From the NCBI GenBank assembly GCA_025769875.1, contig JAGFNK010000133.1:1-64000 (forward strand): a stretch of 64,000 nt of DNA. The letters run 5' to 3'. The translations under genes and the position numbers were made by a program. This document shows, one piece after another, positions 1 to 11,594 of the stretch. Source of the DNA: Russula earlei. Taxonomy: Eukaryota > Basidiomycota > Agaricomycetes > Russulales > Russulaceae. The first letter of the stretch is position 1; the number at the start of each line of letters is the position of its first letter. Below the pieces are notes generated by a model. That model made no database searches. It was not told where the DNA came from and worked only from the letters and a program-made list of their open reading frames with translations.

Positions 1-100
1 ACGCCAGACTCACCTCGCCCGCGGCAATGCGGTTGATGACGTCTTCCTGCAACCGACGGATGGGCTTTGGCTCTGATTGACCTTCGGCTGTCGTGTCCAT
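1..100 (-). CDS. MLH1: MLH1 DNA mismatch repair protein, first exon only (runs off the left edge)
   Basis: Reading the minus strand, an ATG at 100..98 opens a frame that reaches IRRLQEDVINRIAAGEV, the N-terminal ATP-binding motif of the MutL/MLH1 family (the E of the first helix and the N-R-I-A-A-G-E-V block). The exon ends at 14 with a GTGAGT donor at 13..8, so the rest of the gene lies outside the window. MLH1 pairs with PMS1 as MutL-alpha in post-replicative mismatch repair in the nucleus. A short extension of about 13 residues precedes the family motif. The gene is divergent from the CBS-domain gene, with 150 bp between the two start codons. PMS1-type paralogues share this block, but the R-R-L-x-E-x-V-I-N-R spacing favours MLH1. 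Confidence 0.85.
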   Translation of the reverse strand, partial: MDTTAEGQSEPKPIRRLQEDVINRIAAGEVSLA

Positions 101-250
101 GCGTTGGGTGTGTGTATGCGCGCGCCTGGAGTGGGGAGACGCGCGAGACGCGGGAAGGTCTCAAAGGCGCGTCATTGGAATGATCTCGTAATAACCTCCG
201 CCTCGGTCGCGATTATCGAGAGAAACCGCCCTTTGCCTTCCACCACCAAC

Positions 251-1151
251 ATGACCACCACCGTACAGATCTCGAACAACCCATTGCCAACGCTGCCGCC
301 GCCGGAAAAGTATCGCGGCGCCGTGGTCGAGGTGCGTCCCCACCTCGCACGCATAGTCTCGAATCCGTACCTATACGCACGCGAATCGGATCATCCTCTC
401 CCAGGACCTGCAGCTGCCTCCGGCGTTCTGTTTCCCCAGAACCGAGCTCATCGCGCACGCGATAGAACTCGCCTACGACCGCGACTTTTCCCACATACCG
501 TGCGTGTATCCCTGCCTGCCTTGCAAGAGAGCCAACCGCTGACTTGCACTCTGCCTCGCCCCCCCCCCCCCCCCCTCTCTCTCTCTCTCTCTTCTCGTTG
601 CCAAACCAAACCCGAAAACCAAAACGCATCTGCGGAACAGGGTCCTCGGCAAGCGTCGTAACCTCCTAGGCTACGTCGAAGTCGCCACCCTCAAGAAGAA
701 ATGGGAGGCGGGCGAGGTGAACCCGGTGAGCGTTGCGCCGCTTTCTCCTCTGCTTTTGCTGGGTTGGGTTGGGGGGGACGCGCGGGACTCACAAGCAACA
801 CACATGACGTTCGACACGGACGCGTAGACAGACAAGATCTCGGCATGCATGACCAAGTTCAATCGATCGCCCAGGACGAATCCGTACACGGTCATCACTC
901 CCGACACTCCGCTGGCTGACCTGGAGAGCTTCCTGAAGAGCAACGTCTTTGCGCTCAGTACGTGGTCGTTTGCAGAATCAGTAAGCGGTGACGGGACCGT
1001 CGTCCATCTCTAGTCACAGATTACGAACGCAAGTTTGTCCTAGGAGTGGCGACGTCCCAAGATCTAGAGGTAGACCTTTTGCCTGGGCGTCGTTTGGCTC
1101 TGATACAACTTGCATGGCTTACAGGCGTTCGTCTCGCGGCGCGGGTCGTAA
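251..1151 (+). CDS. CBS-domain protein
   Basis: Six exons splice cleanly: 251-331, 405-499, 641-725, 828-957, 1014-1069 and 1125-1151, giving about 157 residues ending AFVSRRGS. The C-terminal half (TPLADLESFLKSNVFALITD, then YERKFVLGVATSQDLE) is a typical CBS-motif beta-alpha-beta pattern. The first half (FPRTELIAHAIELAYDR, IPVLGKRRNLLGYVEV) is the partner motif, so this is one small two-CBS (Bateman) module without a catalytic domain. Such stand-alone fungal proteins are usually annotated as cystathionine-beta-synthase-domain proteins; their ligand, perhaps an adenine nucleotide, is not shown by the sequence. The start was chosen because the frame opens at the first ATG after a pyrimidine-rich leader and matches exon phase. 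The intron at 500-640 contains a C-run followed by a CT dinucleotide repeat. Confidence 0.8.
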
Positions 1152-1450
1152 TCTCTCTCTACTACTCGTTGTGTATGACTTCTCCCCTGGCAGCCAGCCC
1201 ATCGTATTAGGTATCACTCGAGTGAATGAGCGATCTATGAGCTATCTATACATTGACAATACATCCGCACTTTCCCATAAAAAACATGCATACACTGGCC
1301 TAAACGAAGCATTGTTCCCCGAGATTAGGAACGCAAGGTACGTAAGGTATTGCAATTGTGATAAGAAAAGTTAGTTGGCGAACACTATGCGCATGGTTGC
1401 TGAGGGCAGAATGAGCTGCGAACACCGGGGATACAACCTGCGAAGATAGG

Positions 1451-3567
1451 TTAGACCGATTTAGAGACGGAGGCTTGTTCGGACGAACCAAAGACGATGG
1501 GGGGACACCAAACGACCAAGAGGATGGCGACATGTTGCGTGCCAAATGCCACCGGAGCCTGCGGATCCCTGACCAAGTCGATGAGCGTGCTCAACGAAGC
1601 GAGGATCAGGATGAAGAAGAAAATCCTGTAAATGACCAAGAGGAGGTTTGAGTTAATGGACGGAGAAATGAAATTCCCAACGCACATCTGGAAAACAACC
1701 ATCCGCCAGATAGGTGGATTCAACCCTGGCGGGCGGCCGACAGAAGGGCGAGGAGCGGACCCTGCGAGACATTGCGATCAGTTCGTCTGTCACGAAGAAC
1801 CCAAGTTCGCTCACGATAGAACTGTCTGATCGGCTTGAGACGCGGGGGCTCGGGGTAGTCCATCGACATCGTTTTGCGTTGATCTGGGAGATCGCCTTCA
1901 CTCTTCGCGATGCTGCCCTTGTCCCCTTCGTCGACCTCTGGCAACCTCTCCAACGCATGATCCGTGTACGAGATGCTGGGAAGAGAGGCGGCGATATCGG
2001 GACTTCTTCCTGCGGAAGGTGTGCGATAATATGAGTAAGGTGACGCAGGCAGGTGTCCTAGGCCTCCGGCGAAAATGGCACGATCCTCCTCCAGCCGCGC
2101 GCGCACGTATTCCGGCGAGAGTTCAAGGCTAGGCCGTAAGCCATTGGGAGGCGGCCGTGTAGGAAGATGGAACCTTGGCATCCTCTCGTTGATCTCGAGC
2201 GAGATTGGGGCACGAGAAAGTGAAGTGGGAGACGCGGGTGGCTCACCAGAGACCGTCGCCTCAGGCGGGAGAGTTATCCCGGGTTCGCGGTAGTTGCACA
2301 AAGTACAGCAATTGTTACAAGGCTTTCCGGCAGCATCAAGCTGAACGTGATTACGGTGGGGCGTAGGCAAAGGAGCATCTGCAAACACAATGGGGGAGGG
2401 AGTTCGATCGCGGACGACTGTCAGGGGAACTCGGAGCTTTGGTCGACGGTGATGGGGACGGGTGATATAGATAAGAGGTGGGTATGCACAGTGGAGAAAG
2501 TGCAGGTAGATCGATCGGGAAACGAGGGGTCGAAGGGCTCGTCTCAACGGTTCCTGGAGGTCATCGGAAGCGAGACATGCGAAGAAGAGCGAGTCAATTT
2601 GCGGTGCAGGCTGTACGTCGACCGCCGCGCCCGTCTGACCGTCTAGGGGCGGCGGTTGGAGTTTGTAGGTGACATCGCTTGCGGGCGTTGTTGCAGGCGG
2701 ACTGTTGAGATCCACCCATACGGGAGCCACCATCGAGGGCACGAATTGACTCTGATTCTTTTGCCTGAAGCTCGCGTACTTTGGCGTGCATCCTGCATAT
2801 ACGGAGAGCGGTGACAATTGAAAGGACAAAGCAAGGGGTAAATAGGACGATAGGCGCGCCGGCGTAACCCAAGAGACGAGGCCTACCGAAAGGCAAGTTG
2901 AAATGGGAAGAGCACCGTGAGGGTTATGGGACGTACCATAAGGGGTAAGTGTTGTCGCAGTGCATGGCGTTCGCAGGGTGGACGGAATTCGTCTTGAGAA
3001 CGGCAGTCAAGTGTGCGGTGAAAGCGAGCAACGGAAAGGCGACGACAAACAAAAAGTAGGCTCTCCGCCATAAGAGAGCGCTAGGAAACGACATTTCAGC
3101 TCTCACGAGAATTGCAGCAGGAAAAGGTCTCACGATGCGGATGCTTGTATCGAACTGTACGGTTTGAAGACGGTTAGATACGAGGCCCAGGTAAAGCACC
3201 CAACTACGCCGGTGAGAACGTGGAAGGAGAGAGCGATGATCACGGTCTGTACGACGCAAAACGAGTGCGGCATGTTGGAAGGAATCATCCTCCATATCAT
3301 ACCTAGACGACTTGGGGGTGAAAAGGAGGGGGGAAAGGCAAGGAAGGGGAACATACCGAGGCAGAAGGCGATCTCAAGGACGGTGACTGTGATGCAGTAT
3401 AGAATCGAGGCCCAGTATGTCCCGATGGCCGAGGCAAAGGGGATGAAGACGAACCAGGTGGCGGGGACGCCTGTGTGAGGATGAGGATGAGTCGGGAAGG
3501 GGAAAAGACAAGACGGACCGAGGACTGCAAAGACGAGCCAGACGACCTTGAGAGCGAGGGAAAGCAT
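1451..3567 (-). CDS. Seven-transmembrane receptor-like protein with a very long third cytoplasmic loop
   Basis: Spliced minus-strand exons are 3357-3567, 3161-3302, 2937-3101, 2882 down to roughly 2780-2700, then about 2650 down to 1815, 1686-1761 and 1451-1625. Only the junction near 2650-2780 is ambiguous. Hydrophobic segments appear in order: near KVVWLVFAVLGPSC, WFVFIPFASAIGTYW with the adjoining CITVTVLEIAF, VVQTVIIALSFHVLTGVVG, YFLFVVAFPLLAFTAHL, APIVLFTPCFVLSIVTAL, then after some 300 polar Pro/Ser-rich residues MVVFQMIFFFILILASL and VAILLVVWCPPIVF. Five helices, a huge loop and two helices is the layout of G-protein-coupled receptors with an expanded third intracellular loop. No ligand family is recognised, and it does not look like the STE3 pheromone receptors. 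The 3' end is well resolved: the last three junctions all keep frame. Confidence 0.6.
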
Positions 3568-3673
3568 CGTTGGTGGCCAGCAGACGGACCATTGAGGGAG
3601 AGGGAAGAGATGACATTATTAAGATATGATGAAACCGAGGAACGGGCCTTGACAACAACAACTCGGATCACGT

Positions 3674-5069
3674 TTAGATCCCATCCAGCTCCAGCTCGAA
3701 TGTCGGCGTCGGTTCCTTCATCGCCACCTCCTCCACCTTTCCTCCCACAACTGATTCTCGGATCGTCTTTTCCCATCTCCTGAACCATTCTCCCTCTCGC
3801 TCGCCAATCAACACCTTGCCCCCCTCCTGACCCACACTCCCCATAGACACAGGCCCCCATCGTTTCAGCCCATACGCGCCTCCGCCAACCGCCCAACGGC
3901 CCCCGCCGCGTTGATGGAAGCGCTTGAATAGCCATATAAAGGGATAGATCAATGTGATGATGAGCAAAAATTTGAGCCACGGTTTGTCCAGCGCTCTCGA
4001 GATGGCCGTGTCAGGGCGCACGATCACCTTCTGCTGCCCTGACTCGAAGCTAACTTGAACGAGGTCACCATAGTACGGCGTGGATTTGATGGCGGCCCGA
4101 ATGGCACCTTCAAGCTTTTCGAGGTCCCATCCATAAATAACCTTGCCGAACCGATCCGACCATCACCTCTCAACGTTCCACCTTACAAATGGGGTTCGGG
4201 CTCGTACCTTCTCATACACCATCTCTTTGAAAATCTTCCGACTTTGACAGTAATCATCGGCCCACTGCCGCAAAGTCCAAGATGACGGGAGAACGTCCGT
4301 GCTGCCCGGATATGGTGCTACACCCGTCTGGAACCCGGCCGGTCCTTCAATTCTGTCGTTTCGGGGTGCCACCCACGGTGGAAGCCCGCGGTTGTGGCGC
4401 TCCTTCCGCCAAGCTTTGAACCGCTCAGACGTCTCCCGGTCCGCCGAGCTCGTCCCTCCCGGGAGTCCCACTTCTCTGGTCATGCGACCCCGGTAGGCAG
4501 GCTCTTCGTCCCCTACTGTCCACTGCGTCGCACGCGGAGGGACGTCGTGCTCAATCTTGAAGTCAAAATCCGTCACCGTCTCGGTGTAGCTCTCCGTATC
4601 CGTGTACCGGCGGCCTCGTGAATCTGTCTTGTTGATCAGTTGCGTTCGCGTTTCATCATGTGTACCACGGCAATGAATGAACAAGGTCGGTGGCATCTCG
4701 GCCTGTGAGAGCAAGAAGCGATAAAGTGCTTCACCTGTCAGGGTCAAATGAATGATTATGCGGCGCTGAGCTAAACAGCTTGATCGGACATCACACACCG
4801 TCCTCGTTTAGGTGGTGATCATGAGAAACGATTTCCCCATTCTTCGACACCCAGTGCTCTGCTTCGTATGGCGTGAAGTTGGGAGGCTCCTCGCCTCCTG
4901 CGGGGAACATGTCAACTCCATCGTCGAATGACACGACCCGGTGTCCCGCGCTCTCCTCGAAGGACGGTGGCGGGGGTGCTGACGAACCAGCTTCGCCACC
5001 GTCGCTCGCACCTAACAGAGGCTGCCCAGGGGGGCTCCCCTCGCTTTTGCCCTTGCTCAGAAGCGTCAT
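3674..5069 (-). CDS. Conserved fungal membrane protein, about 421 residues, function unknown
   Basis: Three exons, 4799-5069, 4208-4734 and 3674-4141, join in phase to 421 residues. The junction residues read LNEDGEALYRFLLSQ and YEKVIYGWDLEKLEGAI, and no stop interrupts. The N-terminal 90 residues are acidic and Pro/Ser-rich. The middle carries a conserved-looking globular region (MPPTLFIHCRGTHDETR; FKAWRKERHNRGLPPW). Near the C-terminus LKFLLIITLIYPFIWLFKRF is a single transmembrane helix followed by a Gly/Trp-rich patch. I recognise the pattern as a conserved basidiomycete hypothetical protein but no domain with known function. The start at 5069 (MTLLSKG) is preferred; the frame is open further upstream to 5177 without an obviously better start. 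The stop lies only 107 bp from the start codon of the 7TM gene on the same strand. Confidence 0.75.
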
Positions 5070-5857
5070 GATGGTCGTCGTATGGAATGGAGAGGCGACA
5101 GACGAGCACGTGTGCTCTTCCGCTGCGGCGCACGCGGGCCACGGCCGCCGGCGCAAAGTCGGCGACCAAAGAAGCAAACCAACAACGACATCACATCAGA
5201 CACCTTTCTGATGTTCCTCTATCGGGTTGAATGATGGACATGTGTGCGGAGTGGGGAGGGTAAGTGTACCGCGCCCGTACGCATCAAGCCAGTGTGGCCA
5301 TGGGCCTCAGGCACTGCCAGCACAAATGCCTTCTTGTAGTGGCGCTACTGGCGCACAAGCAACATAACACTGCCCTTCTTCCCACTCTACGTTGCGCCTT
5401 GTTCCTCATCTCGCTCTCGCACTCTCAATGGCGATACTCACGCACAGAGTTCAGAGACAGACAGGCCACTGGAGTAGTGCTGAGTACAGCAATGGTACCG
5501 CCCGCCGCCCTGTGCCTGTGCTGCCAGCTGCTCCAGTGTTTCTGTGTCTGTGTCCCGCCAGTGCCACTCGGTGCAATGCCGTGATCGCCCGAGTCAGCAC
5601 CCATTCGATTCAATATTCGGCAACATCGAGTCACACCAGTCTAGTCATCGCTCGACCGGCCTATCGTCAACGAGCACGTTTGCCGGTATCCACGACATGA
5701 CTCATGGCTGTACAGTATTGCCGTATATATTTCGGTTCGACCAAAAGCATCTGGGCACTACTATCATCCCTACGACGTTACTACTACCCCGCGGCTCTCC
5801 CAGCACAGCATAAACACCACAACCGAGCCCCTCACAATCATAGATACCGACACCCCG
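5070..5857. other. Intergenic region between divergent genes, no gene seen
   Basis: About 790 bp between two divergently transcribed genes. Short open frames exist on both strands but show no family signature, no consistent splice sites and no codon pattern like the neighbours. The right part (5700-5857) should contain the promoter of the downstream plus-strand gene. Confidence 0.5.
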
Positions 5858-6632
5858 ATGTCCCGTCTCGGCTTTTACACAACGCCCCAACACCTCTCCG
5901 GAGACGCGCGCAAGCACGCCAACAAGGAACGACGCAGGGCCGGCCGTGAGGTAAAGTCGCCTTCGCATGTCTCACACCCCCGCACTTCTCGATCTCTGGC
6001 CCTTCGATCTTTTTTTTTTCTCTTCTTTTCTTTGATCGTTGCTCTCTCCCCCTTACTCACACTCATATTAGCGGCACGAGGAGCGCAAATTTCACCTCAA
6101 ATCAATCGAGTCGGACCGCCGATGGCAAAGCTCCGAGCGCCGCGGGCAGCGGCAGGAGCAACGCCGGGACGACGGCACGCGGGCCTTCGCAGGGGCGCAA
6201 CCTCGATTTTTACCACCGCATGACCGGCTCGCAGCACATGCGCACCGCCGGCGATGACGATGACGATGACGATAGCGACGAGGACGACGTCGTTCGCTCT
6301 ACCGGAGACGGCCACGAGGAGGTCCGCCGTCAGGAATGGCATGAGAAGGGGAAGGGCAGGGAGGAGGAGGAGAGGAGGAAGAGGAAGAGGAGCTGATCGG
6401 CGCCGTGTTGCTCGGCATGGCGAGGCCGGCCAAGTCCCGTCGTCGTCGTCGTCGTCGTCCGTCGGCGGCGGCGCTGCAGGTGATGACGATGACGGACGGG
6501 GAGGCGTTCGAGATCGTGGAGATTGACGGTCGCCTCGTGGCGCTCGACGAGGACGGGTGGGAAATTCTACCCGACGAGAACGCGGAGGCCTCCATTCTGT
6601 ACTCTGATATCGTGCGCGGCACCGTGCGATGA
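5858..6632 (+). CDS. Hypothetical charged protein with an Asp-rich tract, exon structure unresolved
   Basis: The first exon is clear: ATG at 5858 to 5950, followed by a GTAAAG donor and an acceptor at 6070-6071. It continues in frame as basic-acidic sequence (RHEERKFHLKSIESDRRW). This frame stops near 6257. A second plus-strand frame carries an uninterrupted run of Asp codons (GATGACGATGACGAT) with the surrounding RNLDFYHRMTGSQHMRT. A third frame ends in a compact, protein-like tail (EAFEIVEIDGRLVALDEDGW to SDIVRGTVR, stop at 6630-6632). The pieces probably belong to one gene, but I could not find junctions that join all three. Either short introns in the repetitive part or a single-base lesion would explain this. 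No domain recognised. Confidence 0.45.
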
Positions 6633-7018
6633 TCGCAGGCAAGGCAACTTGATGGCCTGTGGAGGAGGGGGTTCCTAGAGGGAGGAGGACGGGAGACGAG
6701 AGTCGCGTTTCGTTTGCGTGTTCATTGGACGTTTCCGTGGATCGTTAGACGGTCTCGACGACGACGCTGACAAAGTAGAGAAGACATCGCTGCTATTCAC
6801 GATACCCTTATTCTACGCAACATTACAAATGCGTCCTGTACACATTCGCATTTCCGCACATCGACTTTTTTTCCAAAAACTCAGTCTTTCTTTCTATAAT
6901 CAGACAAAGAGCACGACATCCAAGATCAGACACATCACGTTTAGGGGGAAGAAAGGATTAGATGGTATAGGCCGAGTCGTTCCTGTTGCGATCGCGGGGG
7001 CCACGGCCAACGGGAATT
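6633..7018. other. Convergent 3' region, no gene seen
   Basis: This 386-bp gap lies between the 3' ends of a plus-strand and a minus-strand gene. It holds only short, unsupported frames and A/T-rich 3'-UTR-like sequence. Confidence 0.5.
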
Positions 7019-9481
7019 TTAAGCGCTCTGAGCTACTTTGACCTTGATCTGATCCACGACCGCGGGTTCCGCGAGCGTGCTCAAATCGCCGAGCTGATCG
7101 CCCTCGCCCGCGACGATCTTGCGCAAGATGCGGCGCATGATCTTGCCGGAGCGCGTCTTGGGAAGGTCGTTGACGATGTAGATCTTCTTTGGCGCCGCGA
7201 ACGGCCCGATGGCTTTGCGAACCTGGAGCACGAGCTCCTTGGAAAGACCCGACTCGTCGTCCCGGTCGTACTTGAAATCGCTGCGAGCGAGAGCAGGGCG
7301 GGAATTTGACGAAACGGAGGGGTCAGCGAGTCTGATGCGAGATCACCGAACGGTAAAACAGAAATTGACACACGGTTTGAGGGTGGGGAAGGCGTAAACG
7401 GCCTGCCCCGTCAGGTCATCGGCGGCACCAATGACAGCAGCTTCGGCGACCCCGGGGTGCAGAATGAGCGCGGATTCAATTTCCGCTGTCGACAGACGAT
7501 GTCCAGAGACATTGATCACATCTGTGATGCAGGGGGGTTGGAAAGATGGAAGATCACGCCACAGGCGACGCTCTCACCATCGACGCGACCTTTAATCCAA
7601 ATATAACCGTGCTCATCACGTGCAGCGCCATCGCCCGTGTAGAAATAACCCGCGTAAGGTTTCATGTAGGTCTCCAGGTAGCGTTGATGATCCTGGAAGA
7701 CCGTGCGCGCAATCGACGGCCACGGGTTTCGCAGCACGAGCAACCCCTCCACGTTATTGCCAGGCAGTTCCTGCGAAAGGAAAAAAAAAAAAAAAAAAAT
7801 TGAACGCCTCCGAAAAGCGTTGCGAGGATCACCAGCGCACCTTTCCTGTTTTGGGGTCGAGGATGACGGGATCGATCCCAAAGAAGGGTACGGTCGCTGA
7901 GCCCGGTTTGGTCTCGATAGCGCCAGGGAATGGAGTGATTATGATGCTTCCCGTCTCGGTCTGCCAGTACGTATCGACGACCGCACATTGGCGCCTTCCG
8001 ACGTTCTCGTTGTACCAGTTCCAAGCCTCGGGGTTGATCGGCTCACCGACAGTGCCGATGACTCGCAGAGAGCTCAAGTCGTGGCCGCCTACGTGCTCCG
8101 AGCCGAGACGACGCAGGAGGCGAATTGCCGTCGGGGCGGTGTAGAAGTGCGTCAACTTGTGTTTATCAACTACCTGCCAGTAGCGCGACGGCGTAGGGAT
8201 AGACGGGGGTTGACTCGAAGACAGTGGTGGTGACACCGTTCGACAGCGGGCCGTAAACGATGTAGCTACAGAGTGGCACATGGCACATGATTTTAGAGGG
8301 CCTGGGTAAACCAGAACCAGAAGCACGGATGTACATACGAGTGTCCCGTGATCCAGCCGACATCGGCCACGCACGCGTACCTGTCATCGGGATGGACATC
8401 GAAGACGTATTTGAGAGTCAGGTTTACGCCGAGCAGGTATCCGGCTTGCGTATGTACAACACCCTTTGGCTTACCCGTGGAGCCAGAGGTCTGCAGCGAG
8501 TTCAGATGCGCGCCGACGGGCATGTGCAAGCAGGCATCTCACATAAAGGATGAAGAGTGGATCTTCCGCTGACAAGACCTCTGGCGCGCACTCATTGGGG
8601 ACTCGCGCCGTCTCCTCGTGCCACCACTTGTCACGGCCTTGCGTCCACGGAACTTTGTTCCCCGTGCGCCTAAGAACGAGGACGTGCTCGACGTACGGGC
8701 AGCTCTTGAGTGCCGAGTCGACTATTTCTTTGGTTGCAATAGTCTTCCCACCGCGACGTCCTTCGTCGGCGGTAATGACGACCCGGCTCTGGCAGTCATC
8801 GATACGGCCACGAAGAGCCTCTGCAGAAAAGCCAGCAAACACGACAGAGTGGATGGCACCAATGCGCGCACACGCGAGGAGCGCAGCGACCGCTTGCCAT
8901 GCCATGGGAAGATAGATAGAGACGGTGTCGCCTTTCTTGATGCCGAGAGATTTCAGTACATTGGCAACACGAGAAACTTCATCTAGCAATTCAGCATAGG
9001 TGATCTCTCGACCTTCGTTGGGCTCATCGGCTTCGTAAATGATGGCAGTCTGGGAGAGGTAAGCGATCAGACACGGAGATACCCGGAAATGGCACTGATC
9101 ATAATCTATGGGTGGGTACGAACCTTGTTGGGATGTTTCAATGCCCAACGGTCAACGCAAGTTGTAGGACACATTCAGGCCCCCCTCAGGAAACCAGGCG
9201 ATGTCACCTTTTTCAAAGCCACCAGATCGGACATTCCGGAAGGGTCTGTCCCAGTGCAAAGCCTCGCGGGCGACCTTTAAAATGTTCGACGGCAGTTTAG
9301 CGGACATCGAACTTTTTTCATCAGTACATCAACCTGCCTTGGCCCACCACTCATCTGAGCTGGGTCCGATCGTCTTGGCATGGAGGGCCCTGTACTCGTT
9401 GATGGTCGGCCCTACATGAGGTTTCTTTGGCCCGTCCTTGAGACGAGGAGCAACCGGGTGAATGGGGATGGGTTCTGACAT
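7019..9481 (-). CDS. acs1: Acetyl-CoA synthetase (acetate-CoA ligase), with two apparent +1 lesions
   Basis: Converts acetate, ATP and CoA to acetyl-CoA and AMP; cytosolic/nuclear in fungi and needed for growth on acetate or ethanol. Exons run from 9481 ([17 protein letters not shown]) through 9124, 8543-9049, 8339-8490, 7841-8265, 7578-7770, 7374-7521 and 7019-7280. Visible family motifs: [19 protein letters not shown] (adenylate-forming P-loop), [24 protein letters not shown] and the C-terminal [12 protein letters not shown] with its acetylatable Lys. Intron 1 requires a GC donor (AAG/GCAGGT) to give [16 protein letters not shown]. Two single extra bases break the frame, near 9159-9160 (YNCVDRW context) and near 8194-8200 (PVYPTPSRYW context). 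All else is intact, so assembly error is more likely than a pseudogene. The intron at 7771-7840 carries a homopolymer of about 20 A. The gene is divergent from the DUF2461 gene. Confidence 0.9.
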
Positions 9482-9893
9482 GTTGGGCGGGTGTAGGGAT
9501 GATGAATGGAGGGAGGGTTCAATTTATAACTGTGCGAGACGCCGTATCCTGGATTCCCGATTCACTCGTGACCGACCTGGGACTGAGGTACGAACGAGGC
9601 ACGTGTAGGGCATGCCCAGTTGAGGGATAGTCAGGAGCCAGCCCCTCGCAGCGCTAGGGTTGTTGTCAAGTGCGAACGATGACAGCTGACAGTAGTTACT
9701 CGAATTCGGAATATGAGCGCTTTTGAGAACCTTTCAACACACGCCACGGCCTGCGTTTATGTTCGAGTTAGTGATAGACCAGGCCAGGCAAGGATCGAGG
9801 GGCCAGTCACGTGTCGGTATCGCCGCCTTTAATTTTTGTCGGCGCGCGCGTCAGTTACCCAAAGGCCTCTCTGCCAGTGAAATTCATCTTGCC
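9482..9893. promoter_or_regulatory. Divergent promoter region between acetyl-CoA synthetase and the DUF2461 gene
   Basis: These 412 bp separate two start codons facing away from each other and must contain both promoters. No motif is assigned with confidence. Confidence 0.5.
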
Positions 9894-11594
9894 ATGCCCC
9901 CCAAGGCACGATCAACACGCGCGAACATGAATAAAGGTCCTTCGCTACAGAATTCCAGTGCGCCCAGGAAGCCAGTCAAGACACCGAAACGGGCGGCATC
10001 AACGCCACCCAGTGAAGGAGGAACGACCGCTTCTGGGCCAGAAGACGCCGTCGACGATACGTATGAGGAAGATGGCGATGACGATGTGAAATCGCTGCAC
10101 AGTGATGCGCTTGATGACGACAGCGATCAGGAGAACAAGAAACGCATCGGAAAGCGAAAGCGGGCATCCCTTGTCAAGCCACGTCGCCTGAACAGTAGCT
10201 CGCCTCGCAAGAGGGGAAAAATCGCTCGCAGCGACGAGGATGGGGAGGGGGAGGGCTATGCTCTGAAAGACGGTCAGCAAGTTGTGGGAAAAGTCGTCCA
10301 AGCACCAAAGACGGGGCGGGGTCAGTGCTGTCTTTATAACACCGTAACCAAGGACATCAGGGTCAATCTATCGCCGCAGTCCCTCCTGGTCGGATATCTC
10401 AAAATACGTTCAACTTCCTCTTGCAACTCGCAGATCCGGAATGCAATGACCGTGAATGGTGAGAGCCCTCCCCAGCTATATCGATTCCGTGTGACTGGTC
10501 TCGGTCTTTAGGTTCAGATTACATGGTACGTTTCCCGAGGACCAGCCCACGGGTTCTGATAAACACTGCGACTCCTTTAGAACCCGTGTTTCGTTTAGCT
10601 GAAGCGGAATTCAAGTTCTTCATAGAAAACTTAACAGAACTGTTTTCCGAAATTGACCCGCAGATCCCACCATTGCCACCCAAGGACGTTATCTACAGAA
10701 TTTACCGAGATGTGCGTCCTACACTTCTCTGAAAATACCGACATCGCCATGAGACCGTACAGATTCGATTCAGTAACGACAAGACGCCGTACAAAACAAA
10801 CTTTTCCGCGACCTTTTCAAGAAGCGGAAGAAAGGGCCTTTTTGCTGGTTGTACGTCCTCACTATGCGTCAACCCTGTGTTCCGACTGACACGATCAGAT
10901 CACATGTACGCCTGCCTTACGTCTTAACTCTATACTACGCAGATTTCCTGACGCCACATACCCGACCCTTCAGAATGAGTGAGAAAACTCTCTTCCTTAA
11001 GACGTGGCTTTAACAATCACCTTGACATCATAGTTAAGCCCGGAAACGAAAGCCTACTCGCGGCCGGTAGCTGGTGTCCTGGTAAAAACGAGCTCGCAAC
11101 CATACGATCGCACATCCAGCGCAACTCTTCTCGTCTACGCCAAGTCATCAATGCCCCTCTCTTTGTGGAGAATTTTGGCCCAACAAAACCACTCTCCAAG
11201 AAAGGACGGCAGAACATTTTCGGAAGGGACGATGAACTAAAGACTGCACCCAAGGGTTTTGATAAAGACCATAAGTTCGTTGTTCCGAAAGTGGACTATC
11301 CGGAAGCTGAATCGACTGATAGGGACATCGACCTGTTGCGATGCCGCTCTTTTGTTGTCCTACATAAATTTACAGATAAGGAAGTCTTGAATCCGAATTT
11401 TGGGCAGATAGTGATGGAGGTAGTGAAAGCCGCCAAGCCCCTTGTATACTGGTACGCCTTCTTTCATCGGCATCATGGCGTACGAGTAGCGTTGATGATT
11501 CTGTACCAGTATGAACGATTACATGAGCTTGGGTGGTGACGAGGATGAAGACCCCAATGCAGAGGACGAGGATGATGATCAAGAGGATGACTAG
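9894..11594 (+). CDS. DUF2461 (TIGR02453-type) protein with acidic/basic N-terminal tail
   Basis: Exons 9894-10320, 10380-10458, 10512-10525 (14 nt), 10581-10711, 10763 to about 10850, a short exon near 10900, 11034-11451 and 11510-11594. Residues 1-142 are low-complexity, nuclear-like (basic clusters, Asp/Glu runs). The conserved domain then reads FNFLLQLADPECNDREWFRL, IPPLPPKDVIYRIYRDIRFS, NDKTPYKTNFSATFS and ESLLAAGSWCP. The NDREWF, Y-R-I-Y-R-D and K-T-P-Y-K-T-x-F blocks are diagnostic of the DUF2461 family, whose function is unknown. The tail ends in an Asp/Glu run and stop at 11592-11594. The short exon near 10900 does not keep phase with the next exon unless one base is removed (ATCACAT/GTACG), a possible +1 lesion. 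Confidence 0.8.
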
